A stretch of DNA of 64,000 bases. It comes from Auanema rhodensis (taxonomy: Eukaryota > Nematoda > Chromadorea > Rhabditida > Rhabditidae). Positions 10,707 to 17,530 of this stretch are shown in pieces (the stretch's first letter is position 1; each line of letters opens with the position of its first letter). The position numbers and the translations under genes are program-made. Location: contig OZ059895.1 in assembly GCA_964057225.1 (NCBI GenBank), forward strand, positions 4,898,001-4,962,000. Reading direction: 5' to 3'. Under the pieces are notes generated by a model, which was given only the letters and a program-made list of their open reading frames with translations, searched no databases and was not told the origin of the DNA.

Positions 10707-11774
10707 TTATACATTTAAATTTTCTGCATCTATCCATTCATTAAAGTTGTCGGGGTAGCCACTCCATTTTACAAATACTTGGCGTTTACCATTTCGTGTA
10801 CGCTCTTTCAAAACTTTCTCAATATAGTACTGGTTGCTTTTATTAGTAGCCAACACAAGTTCAGGCTCATAGAATATTCCCTTTATACGTTCACCATTAT
10901 AATCTACAAGTTTATACACGGTTGGGTTCCCGGCTACAATCTCATCAATTGTGAATAGTTCCATTGTATATCCAGACTCGTAACTTTTTTCAAAAGTACG
11001 CCTGTTCTTGCTTATGCGAACATTATCACCAATTTTGAATCGGTTGCGAACAGCTGGTGCATATTCTTCAACGAATATATTTGCTGTAACATCTACGGGG
11101 CGCATTTTAATCGACCGATTATAAGATTTGTTTATTCCTTCGACCAAGTCATCTAGTATATCAATCCATCGATGATTATTCTTGTAATAGAGATATTTCA
11201 TCATGCGCGTTTTTAAAGTTCTATTTGCTCGCTCCACCATTGCCGCCTTTTGTGGTGAACTTGTTGATCCATGCAGTATGGCAAATTTTTTGAATAGTTT
11301 TTCACAATGACTATTATAAAACTCTGCACCGTTATCCGTTATTAGTTGGATTGGTATAAAATCCTTGAATACATTTTCAAATGCAGTAGCAACCTCTAAA
11401 CCACCTTTAGTTTTCAAAGGCCTAACATATAACATGCGTGTATAAACATCAATCATGGTCAACATGTAAGCATAGCCGTCATTTGATTTTTTATATTTTT
11501 GCATATCAACCAAATCTGCTTGCATTGTTAGGAATCGACCACAGCCTCTAGTCTTTTTAGTCTGCATATGCAGTCTGGTTGGTTTATGACGTGTAAAAGT
11601 TTCAGAGTCTTGCAAAAAACTTTCAACTTGTGCTTTTGCGATGCCATGCTTTCGCGCTTCCAATAATAGATTTTTGGCAGACGTATAAGAAGCTGGATGC
11701 TTAATATTATAATAAATGTTCTCCAAAACATTACTTCCATAATCTAATGTAGAATCGTTTACGGCCTTTGCCAT
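10707..11774 (-). CDS. c-int: Polinton integrase with C-terminal chromodomain
   Basis: 355 residues from the first in-frame ATG at 11774; the same frame is open to a GTG at 11813. It is a retroviral-type integrase that would join the linear element to chromosomal DNA and make the 6 bp duplications. The N-terminal 65 residues are a helical domain that ends in the HKP motif usual in Polinton integrases rather than the zinc HHCC domain. The catalytic core shows D87 (QADLVDM), D147 (LITDNGAEF) and E181 (MVERANRTL), a D,D,E triad with 33 residues between the last two. Residues 317-353 are a chromodomain (YYIEKVL, VKWSGY, NEWIDAENL), which in other elements binds histone methyl-lysine. The start overlaps the preceding gene by 44 nt. 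No internal stop; probably functional. Confidence 0.96.
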   Translation of the reverse strand: MAKAVNDSTLDYGSNVLENIYYNIKHPASYTSAKNLLLEARKHGIAKAQVESFLQDSETFTRHKPTRLHMQTKKTRGCGRFLTMQADLVDMQKYKKSNDGYAYMLTMIDVYTRMLYVRPLKTKGGLEVATAFENVFKDFIPIQLITDNGAEFYNSHCEKLFKKFAILHGSTSSPQKAAMVERANRTLKTRMMKYLYYKNNHRWIDILDDLVEGINKSYNRSIKMRPVDVTANIFVEEYAPAVRNRFKIGDNVRISKNRRTFEKSYESGYTMELFTIDEIVAGNPTVYKLVDYNGERIKGIFYEPELVLATNKSNQYYIEKVLKERTRNGKRQVFVKWSGYPDNFNEWIDAENLNV

Positions 11775-12468
11775 TCTGTGTTTCTCCCGCCTGAGGTGTG
11801 TAATATGATTCACCAGTGTCAGCGGGTTTTGCCTTTTTATTTATAGCTTTGGATTTGAATGTACGACGCGGAGAGGGTGAATATCGAACAACAGCCTTAC
11901 GATGACGTGGTGTTCTAGGTAATATATTAATAGTAGCATCCAAGTCTGTGACAGCCGATGTGGATGTAGGCACGGGATCAACTGAATCCTTGTTACTGAC
12001 GGCAGGCTCTACATTTTTTGCCTTCTTGTTAGGGCTAGAGACCCCATTACTGGCTAAGAATTTGGCTAATACTGAGAATCCATTGGGTTCCGTCTTTGTT
12101 TTATCCAGTACAAAATCCAAAATTTTTGTAATATTTGTGTTTGGTACGGGCTCATTATTAATCACAAGTTGGTTATTTTTGTTTGTACGCACCTCTGGAA
12201 ATCTTTCCCACAGATCGTTGTACTTTCGTGGCAGCTTGTATTCTGGCAATAATGGTGGATCAGCATTTTCCACTTGTACTGATATAGGCGCATCTATGCT
12301 TTCTCTATAGTTTTTGAGACGGGTAATCAAGTCTTCGTATAGTTCAGCCTTTTTATAATCGGGTATAGATTTATTCTCTCGTAAGAGCTTCAATTCAGCA
12401 TCAAACTTGTCTATATTCAGCGTTTCATCATCAACAGGGATTAGACGATATTTATGATTGAGTTTCAT
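11731..12468 (-). CDS. Polinton protein of unknown function, 245 aa, basic C-terminal region
   Basis: ATG at 12468 overlaps the stop of the gene before it (ATGA), and the 3' end overlaps the integrase start by 44 nt in another frame. Residues 1-60 are helical and charged. Residues 60-150 include a short ordered block (YNDLWERFPEV, then an ITKILDFVLDK helix). Residues 150-245 are Ser/Thr/Pro and Lys/Arg-rich, with RTPRHRKAVVRYSPSPRR-like basic Ser-Pro motifs typical of disordered DNA- or RNA-binding tails. Overlap with the integrase suggests coupled expression, either as a partner or as an N-terminal extension joined by frameshift. No known family assigned. Confidence 0.75.
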   Translation of the reverse strand: MKLNHKYRLIPVDDETLNIDKFDAELKLLRENKSIPDYKKAELYEDLITRLKNYRESIDAPISVQVENADPPLLPEYKLPRKYNDLWERFPEVRTNKNNQLVINNEPVPNTNITKILDFVLDKTKTEPNGFSVLAKFLASNGVSSPNKKAKNVEPAVSNKDSVDPVPTSTSAVTDLDATINILPRTPRHRKAVVRYSPSPRRTFKSKAINKKAKPADTGESYYTPQAGETQNGKGRKRFYIRLWK

Positions 12469-12773
12469 CTTTTAAAACCAAAATAAGCAATTCCGCATGA
12501 AACTATTGTTTTCAATTGTTTGTGTGAAATCGTTGCCAATAAAGTTTTAGCCTTTTCGGGTGTGCGTATCAAAGCTATTTGACGTAATAATGAGGATATG
12601 GGCAAAAGGGTTTTATATTCCTTGTTAGTTAAGAGAAAATTATTATTTTTCACAATATTAAATACAATTTCAACAATAATTTCAATTTGTGAAAAAGAAA
12701 ATGAGGAAACAGAACAAGGGGTTTTGGCACAAGAAGATAAAAAGTTGTAATTTGACAAAATACGACCACTCAT
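12465..12773 (-). CDS. small Polinton protein, 102 aa, unknown
   Basis: ATG at 12773, stop overlapping the next ATG in ATGA. It begins 13 bases after the ATPase stop, so four minus-strand genes are packed head to tail between 13433 and 10707. The protein is Ser-rich at the N terminus, then a helical region with several Ile/Val/Leu repeats, and ends in a short hydrophobic basic tail. No cysteine cluster, signal peptide or clear membrane span. Conserved compact packing argues that it is real despite its size. Confidence 0.65.
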   Translation of the reverse strand: MSGRILSNYNFLSSCAKTPCSVSSFSFSQIEIIVEIVFNIVKNNNFLLTNKEYKTLLPISSLLRQIALIRTPEKAKTLLATISHKQLKTIVSCGIAYFGFKR

Positions 12774-12785
12774 TGAACATGCACA

Positions 12786-13433
12786 TTAAACACTGAATAT
12801 ATTTCTGGCTACATAAACAATAGGGTGCTCCGCTGTTATATCTGATAGTATACGCTGTTTCTCATTTGTTAAAGGATGGTTGTCAATGAGTAAATGATTA
12901 TAGGGTGTAGACATTGCATCATCATATGCTTCTAGAGCATTTTTAAAGCGGGGGCCAAATAATTGTTGCAGACAATTACGTATTTGTAATATATCCGAAT
13001 GACTTTTCATCAGTATTATATATGTACTATTAATTCGACTGGTCCTGTCTAGCTGAAATGCAGCTTGCACAAGATTAAACACTGCCAAATTCCAGTGATG
13101 TGCCCACACTGTAAAAATGTTGTTGAGTAATTCTTTAGCCGCTTTATTCGATGAGAAAAAATTCATCAAATCATCCAGCACTAGTATGGTGTTTACTCCC
13201 TTTTGCTCTTTTATTATATCCGGATCAGGTGGTCCTTGAATAACTATTAAACGCTCATCATTTAATGGAACACCTGACGATGCTCCACATTGACTGAACC
13301 AGAATATTCTATCAATGGGGACGTTGAAAAACTTTTCAGTATTTTCACATATACGTTTTATAAGGGTAGTTTTACCACATTGCGTTGCCCCTATTACAGT
13401 TGTCTGACTGGGTAGTTTGAAGCTGAAAACCAT
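12786..13433 (-). CDS. ATP: A32-like packaging ATPase (FtsK/HerA type)
   Basis: 215 residues from ATG 13433; upstream codons in the same frame start with TTG and belong to the promoter. The Walker A motif GATQCGKT is at residues 15-22, close to the N terminus as in vaccinia A32-type ATPases, and the Walker B motif TILVLDDL at 82-89 has the paired acidic residues D87-D88. The family motors viral DNA into preformed capsids, so this is a virion-assembly gene rather than a transposition gene. Length is normal for Polintons. It is divergent from the minor capsid gene over 79 bp, which suggests shared late-type control. No breaks. Confidence 0.95.
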   Translation of the reverse strand: MVFSFKLPSQTTVIGATQCGKTTLIKRICENTEKFFNVPIDRIFWFSQCGASSGVPLNDERLIVIQGPPDPDIIKEQKGVNTILVLDDLMNFFSSNKAAKELLNNIFTVWAHHWNLAVFNLVQAAFQLDRTSRINSTYIILMKSHSDILQIRNCLQQLFGPRFKNALEAYDDAMSTPYNHLLIDNHPLTNEKQRILSDITAEHPIVYVARNIFSV

Positions 13434-13512
13434 AATCAACCACTCGTAAATGTACCTATAATGCAAATGATTTCATTTATACTAGTGTGCACGCATCAGG
13501 TGGTGGTCTCTG
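13434..13512. promoter_or_regulatory. 79 bp divergent promoter, ATPase and minor capsid genes
   Basis: The space between the two start codons holds AT-rich TATA-like sequences on both strands (TTATACTA near 13477 on plus; TATAGG on minus) and an ATCAG initiator-like site near 13496 just before the capsid gene. Room for only one compact bidirectional promoter. Confidence 0.45.
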
Positions 13513-14370
13513 ATGGATGACTTTTACATTACTTTGCCGTCATCAGTTGACTCTGAAAAAAGTAATACCTCATCAGTGTTTCTTACCAGGTTACCTGAAA
13601 CATTAAGGCTACGCAATAACAGATATTGCATTGGGCTGACAGACATAATCTTTCCGTGTTCGATATTAAATGTACAAGAAAATCTTTCTTATACACTACG
13701 TTTTTCCAACAGAAAGTTTATTCTGCACTTGCCCAAAGGTAACTATGCAAATGGTGATGAAATAATACGCGGAATCAATGCTGGAAAAGAACAATTTATT
13801 GCTAGCAGCACTAAACCTCTTGGAGCTGAGGAAGAAGCACGTATAAAGGGTTTGATAGATAAAGATGAAGATGTGAAAAAGTGGTATAATAATCGACAAG
13901 CTGAGGCTAAACTTGTCAAGGAAATGCTGGCAGACGCCACGTTTCGATTTAACAAAACACTACAACGCATAGAGTTTGTAACAAGTAAGCGGCTATTATT
14001 GAATGCAACACTCGGTGATGCTCTCGCATATTTTCTTGGCTTTGAGAATAAAATTATCAACGACACGTTAATAGCCAGGCGCCCCATTGATTTTTCAAAT
14101 AACATTAATACAATGTATATATATTGTGATATTGTAGAATATTCCATTCTCGGTAATGTGAAAGCTAATTTACTTGCATGTTTACCTGTACCACCTCCCA
14201 CCGAATTTGGTAAAATGATTGCCAAAACATTTAATCCTATTCGTTATGTACCAATCACTAAGCAAACACTCGATACTATACGTATTGAAATTTTAGATGA
14301 ATTTGGCCGCCCTATGCAATTTAATTATGGTTCTACAGTTGTTACATTACATGTTAAAAATGTGAAATAA
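13513..14370 (+). CDS. minor capsid protein (penton-like, single jelly-roll)
   Basis: 285 residues from ATG 13513. The start MDDFYITLPSSVDS, followed by a TRLPETLRL segment and a GLTDIIFP strand, is the pattern of the conserved Polinton minor capsid protein predicted to fold as a single jelly-roll like adenovirus penton base. A charged helical insertion (about residues 98-145, Glu/Lys/Ala-rich) interrupts the strands. The protein would close the fivefold vertices of an icosahedral particle built from the product of 16058-17392. Its stop codon lies within the AATAAA signal at 14366. Full length, no breaks. Confidence 0.88.
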   Translation: MDDFYITLPSSVDSEKSNTSSVFLTRLPETLRLRNNRYCIGLTDIIFPCSILNVQENLSYTLRFSNRKFILHLPKGNYANGDEIIRGINAGKEQFIASSTKPLGAEEEARIKGLIDKDEDVKKWYNNRQAEAKLVKEMLADATFRFNKTLQRIEFVTSKRLLLNATLGDALAYFLGFENKIINDTLIARRPIDFSNNINTMYIYCDIVEYSILGNVKANLLACLPVPPPTEFGKMIAKTFNPIRYVPITKQTLDTIRIEILDEFGRPMQFNYGSTVVTLHVKNVK

Positions 14371-14380
14371 ATGTTTTATT
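14366..14380. terminator. back-to-back poly(A) signals overlapping two stop codons
   Basis: AATAAA at 14366-14371 contains the stop of the minor capsid gene; TTTATT at 14375-14380, read on minus, overlaps the stop of the zinc-finger gene. The convergent genes are separated by only 5 bases. Confidence 0.6.
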
Positions 14381-14840
14381 CAACAGTTATACAAGACCAC
14401 ATTACGATTTTCGAAGGTTTAAAAGGTAGTTCAGCGCCGTTTTGTTCGATGCGCGGCTCGTGTTGTGAATATTCTCGGTTACTATTGCAGCGGCATCGTT
14501 TTGGTTCGGTTGACTGTACAAACTCCTCAGTTTTTTCAGAGGGTTCGCTGGTATCATTTCCATCACCATCTTTACCATTCGTTCCATTACTATTATGAAG
14601 ACGCCGAATATGACGCTGACAATTGAATCTTGTTCCAAAAGTTTCACTACAATAAGGGCACAAACGTCTACGAACACCATCCAAATGTCCATATTTTTGA
14701 ATAAAGTCAGCATTGCTGATATAGCTGTTACATACGGGTTGAATCCCGTCATGTCTTTTTAATACGTGATCACTAAAATGCTTGGCTGATGAAAATATTT
14801 CCTTGCACGTAACACAATACTTGTTACATAAAAGTTCCAT
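14376..14840 (-). CDS. C2H2 zinc-finger protein of the Polinton
   Basis: 154 residues from ATG 14840 (a GTG lies 24 bases upstream in frame but is not a likely start). Two fingers are visible: C-x2-C-x12-H-x4-H near residues 9-31 and C-x2-C-x12-H-x4-H near residues 61-83 (from CPYC to the RRLH end). The rest is an acidic, Asn/Gly/Ser-rich linker and a Glu/Lys-rich tail. Such fingers suggest DNA or RNA binding, for example regulation of element genes or recognition of the element ends; this is inference. A TATA box sits about 40 bases upstream. Convergent with the minor capsid gene. Confidence 0.8.
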   Translation of the reverse strand: MELLCNKYCVTCKEIFSSAKHFSDHVLKRHDGIQPVCNSYISNADFIQKYGHLDGVRRRLCPYCSETFGTRFNCQRHIRRLHNSNGTNGKDGDGNDTSEPSEKTEEFVQSTEPKRCRCNSNREYSQHEPRIEQNGAELPFKPSKIVMWSCITVE

Positions 14841-14878
14841 TAGAGGAAAATAAAAAACAACCACACACAGTCAACTCA

Positions 14879-14888
14879 CTTTTATATA
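14879..14888 (-). promoter_or_regulatory. TATA box of the zinc-finger gene
   Basis: TATATAAAAG on the minus strand, about 39 bases before ATG 14840, giving a very short leader. Confidence 0.5.
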
Positions 14889-15038
14889 ATGAGTGGAATA
14901 ATGACTAGTGTTGTACAAAAGCCTAGTCCCAGAGATATTCCTTTAATGAATGGCACTGAAATACGTTTCAAAATCTTTTTGTACAGGGGTGTTGGCACAG
15001 ATTGTTCCAACGTGTATCTTATACATAATTCACAGTGA
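14889..15038 (+). CDS. small open frame, 49 aa, uncertain
   Basis: ATG 14889 to TGA 15036-15038, between the zinc-finger and protease genes and on the opposite strand to both. The peptide is unremarkable: Pro/Ser first, then a mixed hydrophobic strand-like half. No homology recognised. It is the only candidate in this 258 bp gap. Could be chance or an exon. Confidence 0.25.
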   Translation: MSGIMTSVVQKPSPRDIPLMNGTEIRFKIFLYRGVGTDCSNVYLIHNSQ

Positions 15039-15098
15039 CAGGGAATATTCATAACTGACCACCTAATGTAGCAGGTGACGTTTTAATGGCGAGGTTGA

Positions 15099-15554
15099 TC
15101 ATATGCTAGATAATTTATAGTCGAATACTTTATGCATAAACGCTTTAATAAAGACATCATCGTTTTGTAATAGTTTAAAAAATGAACAAATGCTTTCAAA
15201 TGTATTACCAGCTGACAACATTAGTATTACAAATATTGCATAACCACCACAAGTGTATTCAATTATGCGTTGTGGTTTGCAAGTATTAACCTTTACATTT
15301 TTATATTTGGCCAGATAATGACGAATGTACTTGTTCATTTTATACCCCAAGCTACAGAAAAAGTAGGCTTGATCATTACGTACAAAGATGACTTGCCAAT
15401 GTGTGCCCGGTTTATCGTGTGTGTCAGTATTTACAACAAGTGCAAAGTTCTTTCGACGTGTTTTGGGTAGAGTATCCGCGCTAAATACACCGAGGAATAG
15501 TTTTCGAGTGATGCGGACAGATCGCAATAGTGACGCTATTTCAGACGAATACAT
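15099..15554 (-). CDS. PRO: adenovirus-type cysteine protease (C5-like)
   Basis: 151 residues from ATG 15554. Family members cleave capsid precursor proteins during particle maturation. The catalytic His is in GTHW (about residue 52) and the catalytic Cys in YTCGGY (about residue 102), with the oxyanion-hole Gln seven residues before the Cys (PQR), the same spacing as in adenovirus protease. The acidic member of the triad, normally in a YFFDSLG- or FEPFG-like strand, is replaced: this protein reads YFFCSLG. The length is short for the family but includes all core elements. Divergent from the basic protein at 15605, 50 bp away, which suggests shared control with the capsid genes. Confidence 0.88.
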   Translation of the reverse strand: MYSSEIASLLRSVRITRKLFLGVFSADTLPKTRRKNFALVVNTDTHDKPGTHWQVIFVRNDQAYFFCSLGYKMNKYIRHYLAKYKNVKVNTCKPQRIIEYTCGGYAIFVILMLSAGNTFESICSFFKLLQNDDVFIKAFMHKVFDYKLSSI

Positions 15555-15604
15555 TTAGTAAAATGATCTAGTGTAACTTTTGTATTGCGCACGTGCGGTT
15601 CAAT

Positions 15605-16057
15605 ATGCCACACCTCCTTCTAGACTTGAACTCAATTCAATGGACAACACTTTTGAATCAACAAATGGGTGGGGCGCCATTTAGTGGAATGATGTTTCAA
15701 CGTGGTATGCAGAGAGGTCATGGCCTGGGTGGTATACTGGCAACATTGGCATCGTTTTTACCACGCATTATTCAATCACCTATAGCCCAAAATCTCATCA
15801 ATGCTGGAAGGAATGCATTATCCAGTGCTGTAAGCAATAGTCCAGTTGTAAATTCACCTCTTGGCGGCCAGTTGCTAAAAACTAGCAATGAAATTGTTGA
15901 TGGGGTGCTCAAGGGCGATAATATCAAGCAAACTCTTAAAACAGCCGGCCGGCAGGCTATACGAGATCTTACCGGTTTGGGCAAGCGGCGACGACGCAAA
16001 ACCACAAAACCTCATAAGCGTCTGTGCATAACTCGTGAGCGGTCGTATCGTATTTAA
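15605..16057 (+). CDS. basic capsid-associated candidate, 150 aa
   Basis: ATG 15605 is the first ATG of the frame (the frame is open from a GTG at 15593). The stop TAA directly abuts the major capsid ATG. The protein has a short hydrophobic N terminus, a Gly/Met-rich segment (residues 20-45), an amphipathic region with Leu/Ile/Ala, then a Lys/Arg-rich tail with GKRRRRK near residue 130. A hydrophobic or amphipathic front with a basic tail next to the capsid gene recalls adenovirus pVI/pX-type core proteins, and Polintons carry a comparable small gene here. Assignment is by position and composition only. Confidence 0.65.
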   Translation: MPHLLLDLNSIQWTTLLNQQMGGAPFSGMMFQRGMQRGHGLGGILATLASFLPRIIQSPIAQNLINAGRNALSSAVSNSPVVNSPLGGQLLKTSNEIVDGVLKGDNIKQTLKTAGRQAIRDLTGLGKRRRRKTTKPHKRLCITRERSYRI

Positions 16058-17392
16058 ATGGCTAAATTGATAGATTCAAAATCAGCACAAGCACTTTTAC
16101 CTAATATTAATTATAGTGACATACCGGCGTCGGCATTAGGTGTTGAATCCACTCGTACTGTACAAGTTCCTTTAAAAAATACTTTTCTTCCTCAAGGACC
16201 ATGGGAATTTGTTATAGCCCAAAATTCCAAATCATTTCTTAATCTGAGAAGGTGTTGGTTGAATGTAAAATTCAAAATTGTAACCACAAACGGTGATCCA
16301 GTACCAGACAACCTTGTTTTTGCACCATGCCAACAATTTGCAGCCAGTTTGATACACTCGTATCATTTAAAAATTGGTGATGTTAGCGTGTATGACTCTA
16401 CCGTAAATCATGCCTACAAAACATATATTGAGAATATTCTAATGTATAGCAACGATGTTAAAGAGAGCAAACTTGCCATATCAGGCTATTATGCGGATAG
16501 ATATATAGATAATGCAGCCAGTCCTGGCTTTAGAGCGCGACAAGGGCTTGTTAAAAATGGCATATTGTGTGAGATGGCTGCTCCCATCAGTATCGACTTA
16601 TTCAATCAGGAACGACTGTTTGTAAACTATTCAAAAATGGAGCTAACTGCATATCCAAACCGTGATAATTTCTTAATTGACACACTTGGATGGAATAATG
16701 AAAGCAAGGATGCTGCAATGAAGGAGGAGTTTCCAAACCTGAAAATAGATATCAACGATGTGCACTTGCTTATTCAAGAGTTTGATCTAAACGCTGGATT
16801 AGCTATGGCTATAGAAGATAAACTTGTAAAGGAACGAATACACTACCCCATGACGTCAGTGAAAATGCGCTCTTATTTCATAGAAGGAGGCCGTTTGGAT
16901 TCACCCAATAACATATTATTCACGTCGCATACACCGAAACGTGTTGTAGTAGGTCTTGTCGGCGCACACGCCTATAATGGTACTTTTAAACATTCGCCAT
17001 TCAACTTTAAACCGTTTGAATTGAAAAATATATACTTGACGCTCAACAATCGGGTAATACCTACCCGCCCTTATAATTTAGAATGGCGTTCTTCCTATGC
17101 CACAGCATATATTGACATGTTGGAGGGTTTGGGTCTTGGTCGTACAGATTCATCCAATGGTATTACACCAGCAATGTATAAAACCGGCTTCACATTTTTT
17201 GTATTTGATATTTCACCGACTGTACACTCGTCCGAGTTATTTGATGTTATACGACAAGGTAATGTGGCCCTGAAATTGGAATTTGGTCAACAAACGCCGC
17301 AAGAGGGTTTATATGCTATTGTTTATGCAGAATATGACTCTATTCTTTCAATTGACAACAATCGTGCTCCATATATTGATACCAGTTTGTAA
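16058..17392 (+). CDS. MCP: major capsid protein (double jelly-roll)
   Basis: 444 residues from ATG 16058, directly after the preceding stop. The N-terminal DSKSAQALLPNINYSD-type segment, a VPLKNTF strand, an FxIxQNSKSFLNL block and a C-terminal VHSSELFDVIRQGNVALKL block are those of Polinton major capsid proteins, which are predicted double jelly-roll proteins of the adenovirus hexon lineage. The protein would form trimeric capsomers. No breaks and usual length. Transcription with the basic protein upstream is likely since they touch; an AATAAA follows 8 bases after the stop. Confidence 0.93.
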   Translation: MAKLIDSKSAQALLPNINYSDIPASALGVESTRTVQVPLKNTFLPQGPWEFVIAQNSKSFLNLRRCWLNVKFKIVTTNGDPVPDNLVFAPCQQFAASLIHSYHLKIGDVSVYDSTVNHAYKTYIENILMYSNDVKESKLAISGYYADRYIDNAASPGFRARQGLVKNGILCEMAAPISIDLFNQERLFVNYSKMELTAYPNRDNFLIDTLGWNNESKDAAMKEEFPNLKIDINDVHLLIQEFDLNAGLAMAIEDKLVKERIHYPMTSVKMRSYFIEGGRLDSPNNILFTSHTPKRVVVGLVGAHAYNGTFKHSPFNFKPFELKNIYLTLNNRVIPTRPYNLEWRSSYATAYIDMLEGLGLGRTDSSNGITPAMYKTGFTFFVFDISPTVHSSELFDVIRQGNVALKLEFGQQTPQEGLYAIVYAEYDSILSIDNNRAPYIDTSL

Positions 17393-17399
17393 TGTATGT

Positions 17400-17442
17400 A
17401 ATAAACTCTTTAAAACATTTGATGAGAAGAATAAAATTTATT
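17400..17442. terminator. poly(A) signals for major capsid (plus) and polymerase (minus)
   Basis: AATAAA at 17400-17405 follows the capsid stop. TTTATT at 17437-17442 reads as AATAAA on minus, about 90 bases beyond the polymerase stop. Confidence 0.55.
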
Positions 17443-17530
17443 AATACAACTATACATAAAAATCTATAAATACAACCATATACAAATATACACGCGATAA
17501 TAAAATTTATAAATTCAAATATATTAAAAA

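Noticed and set aside
11948-12310. 120-codon plus-strand frame
   Set aside because: Shadow of the 245 aa gene on the opposite strand.
12786-13466. ATPase start at 13466
   Set aside because: That codon is TTG; ATG 13433 gives the usual short N terminus before Walker A.
13743-14225. 160-codon minus-strand frame
   Set aside because: Antisense shadow of the minor capsid gene.
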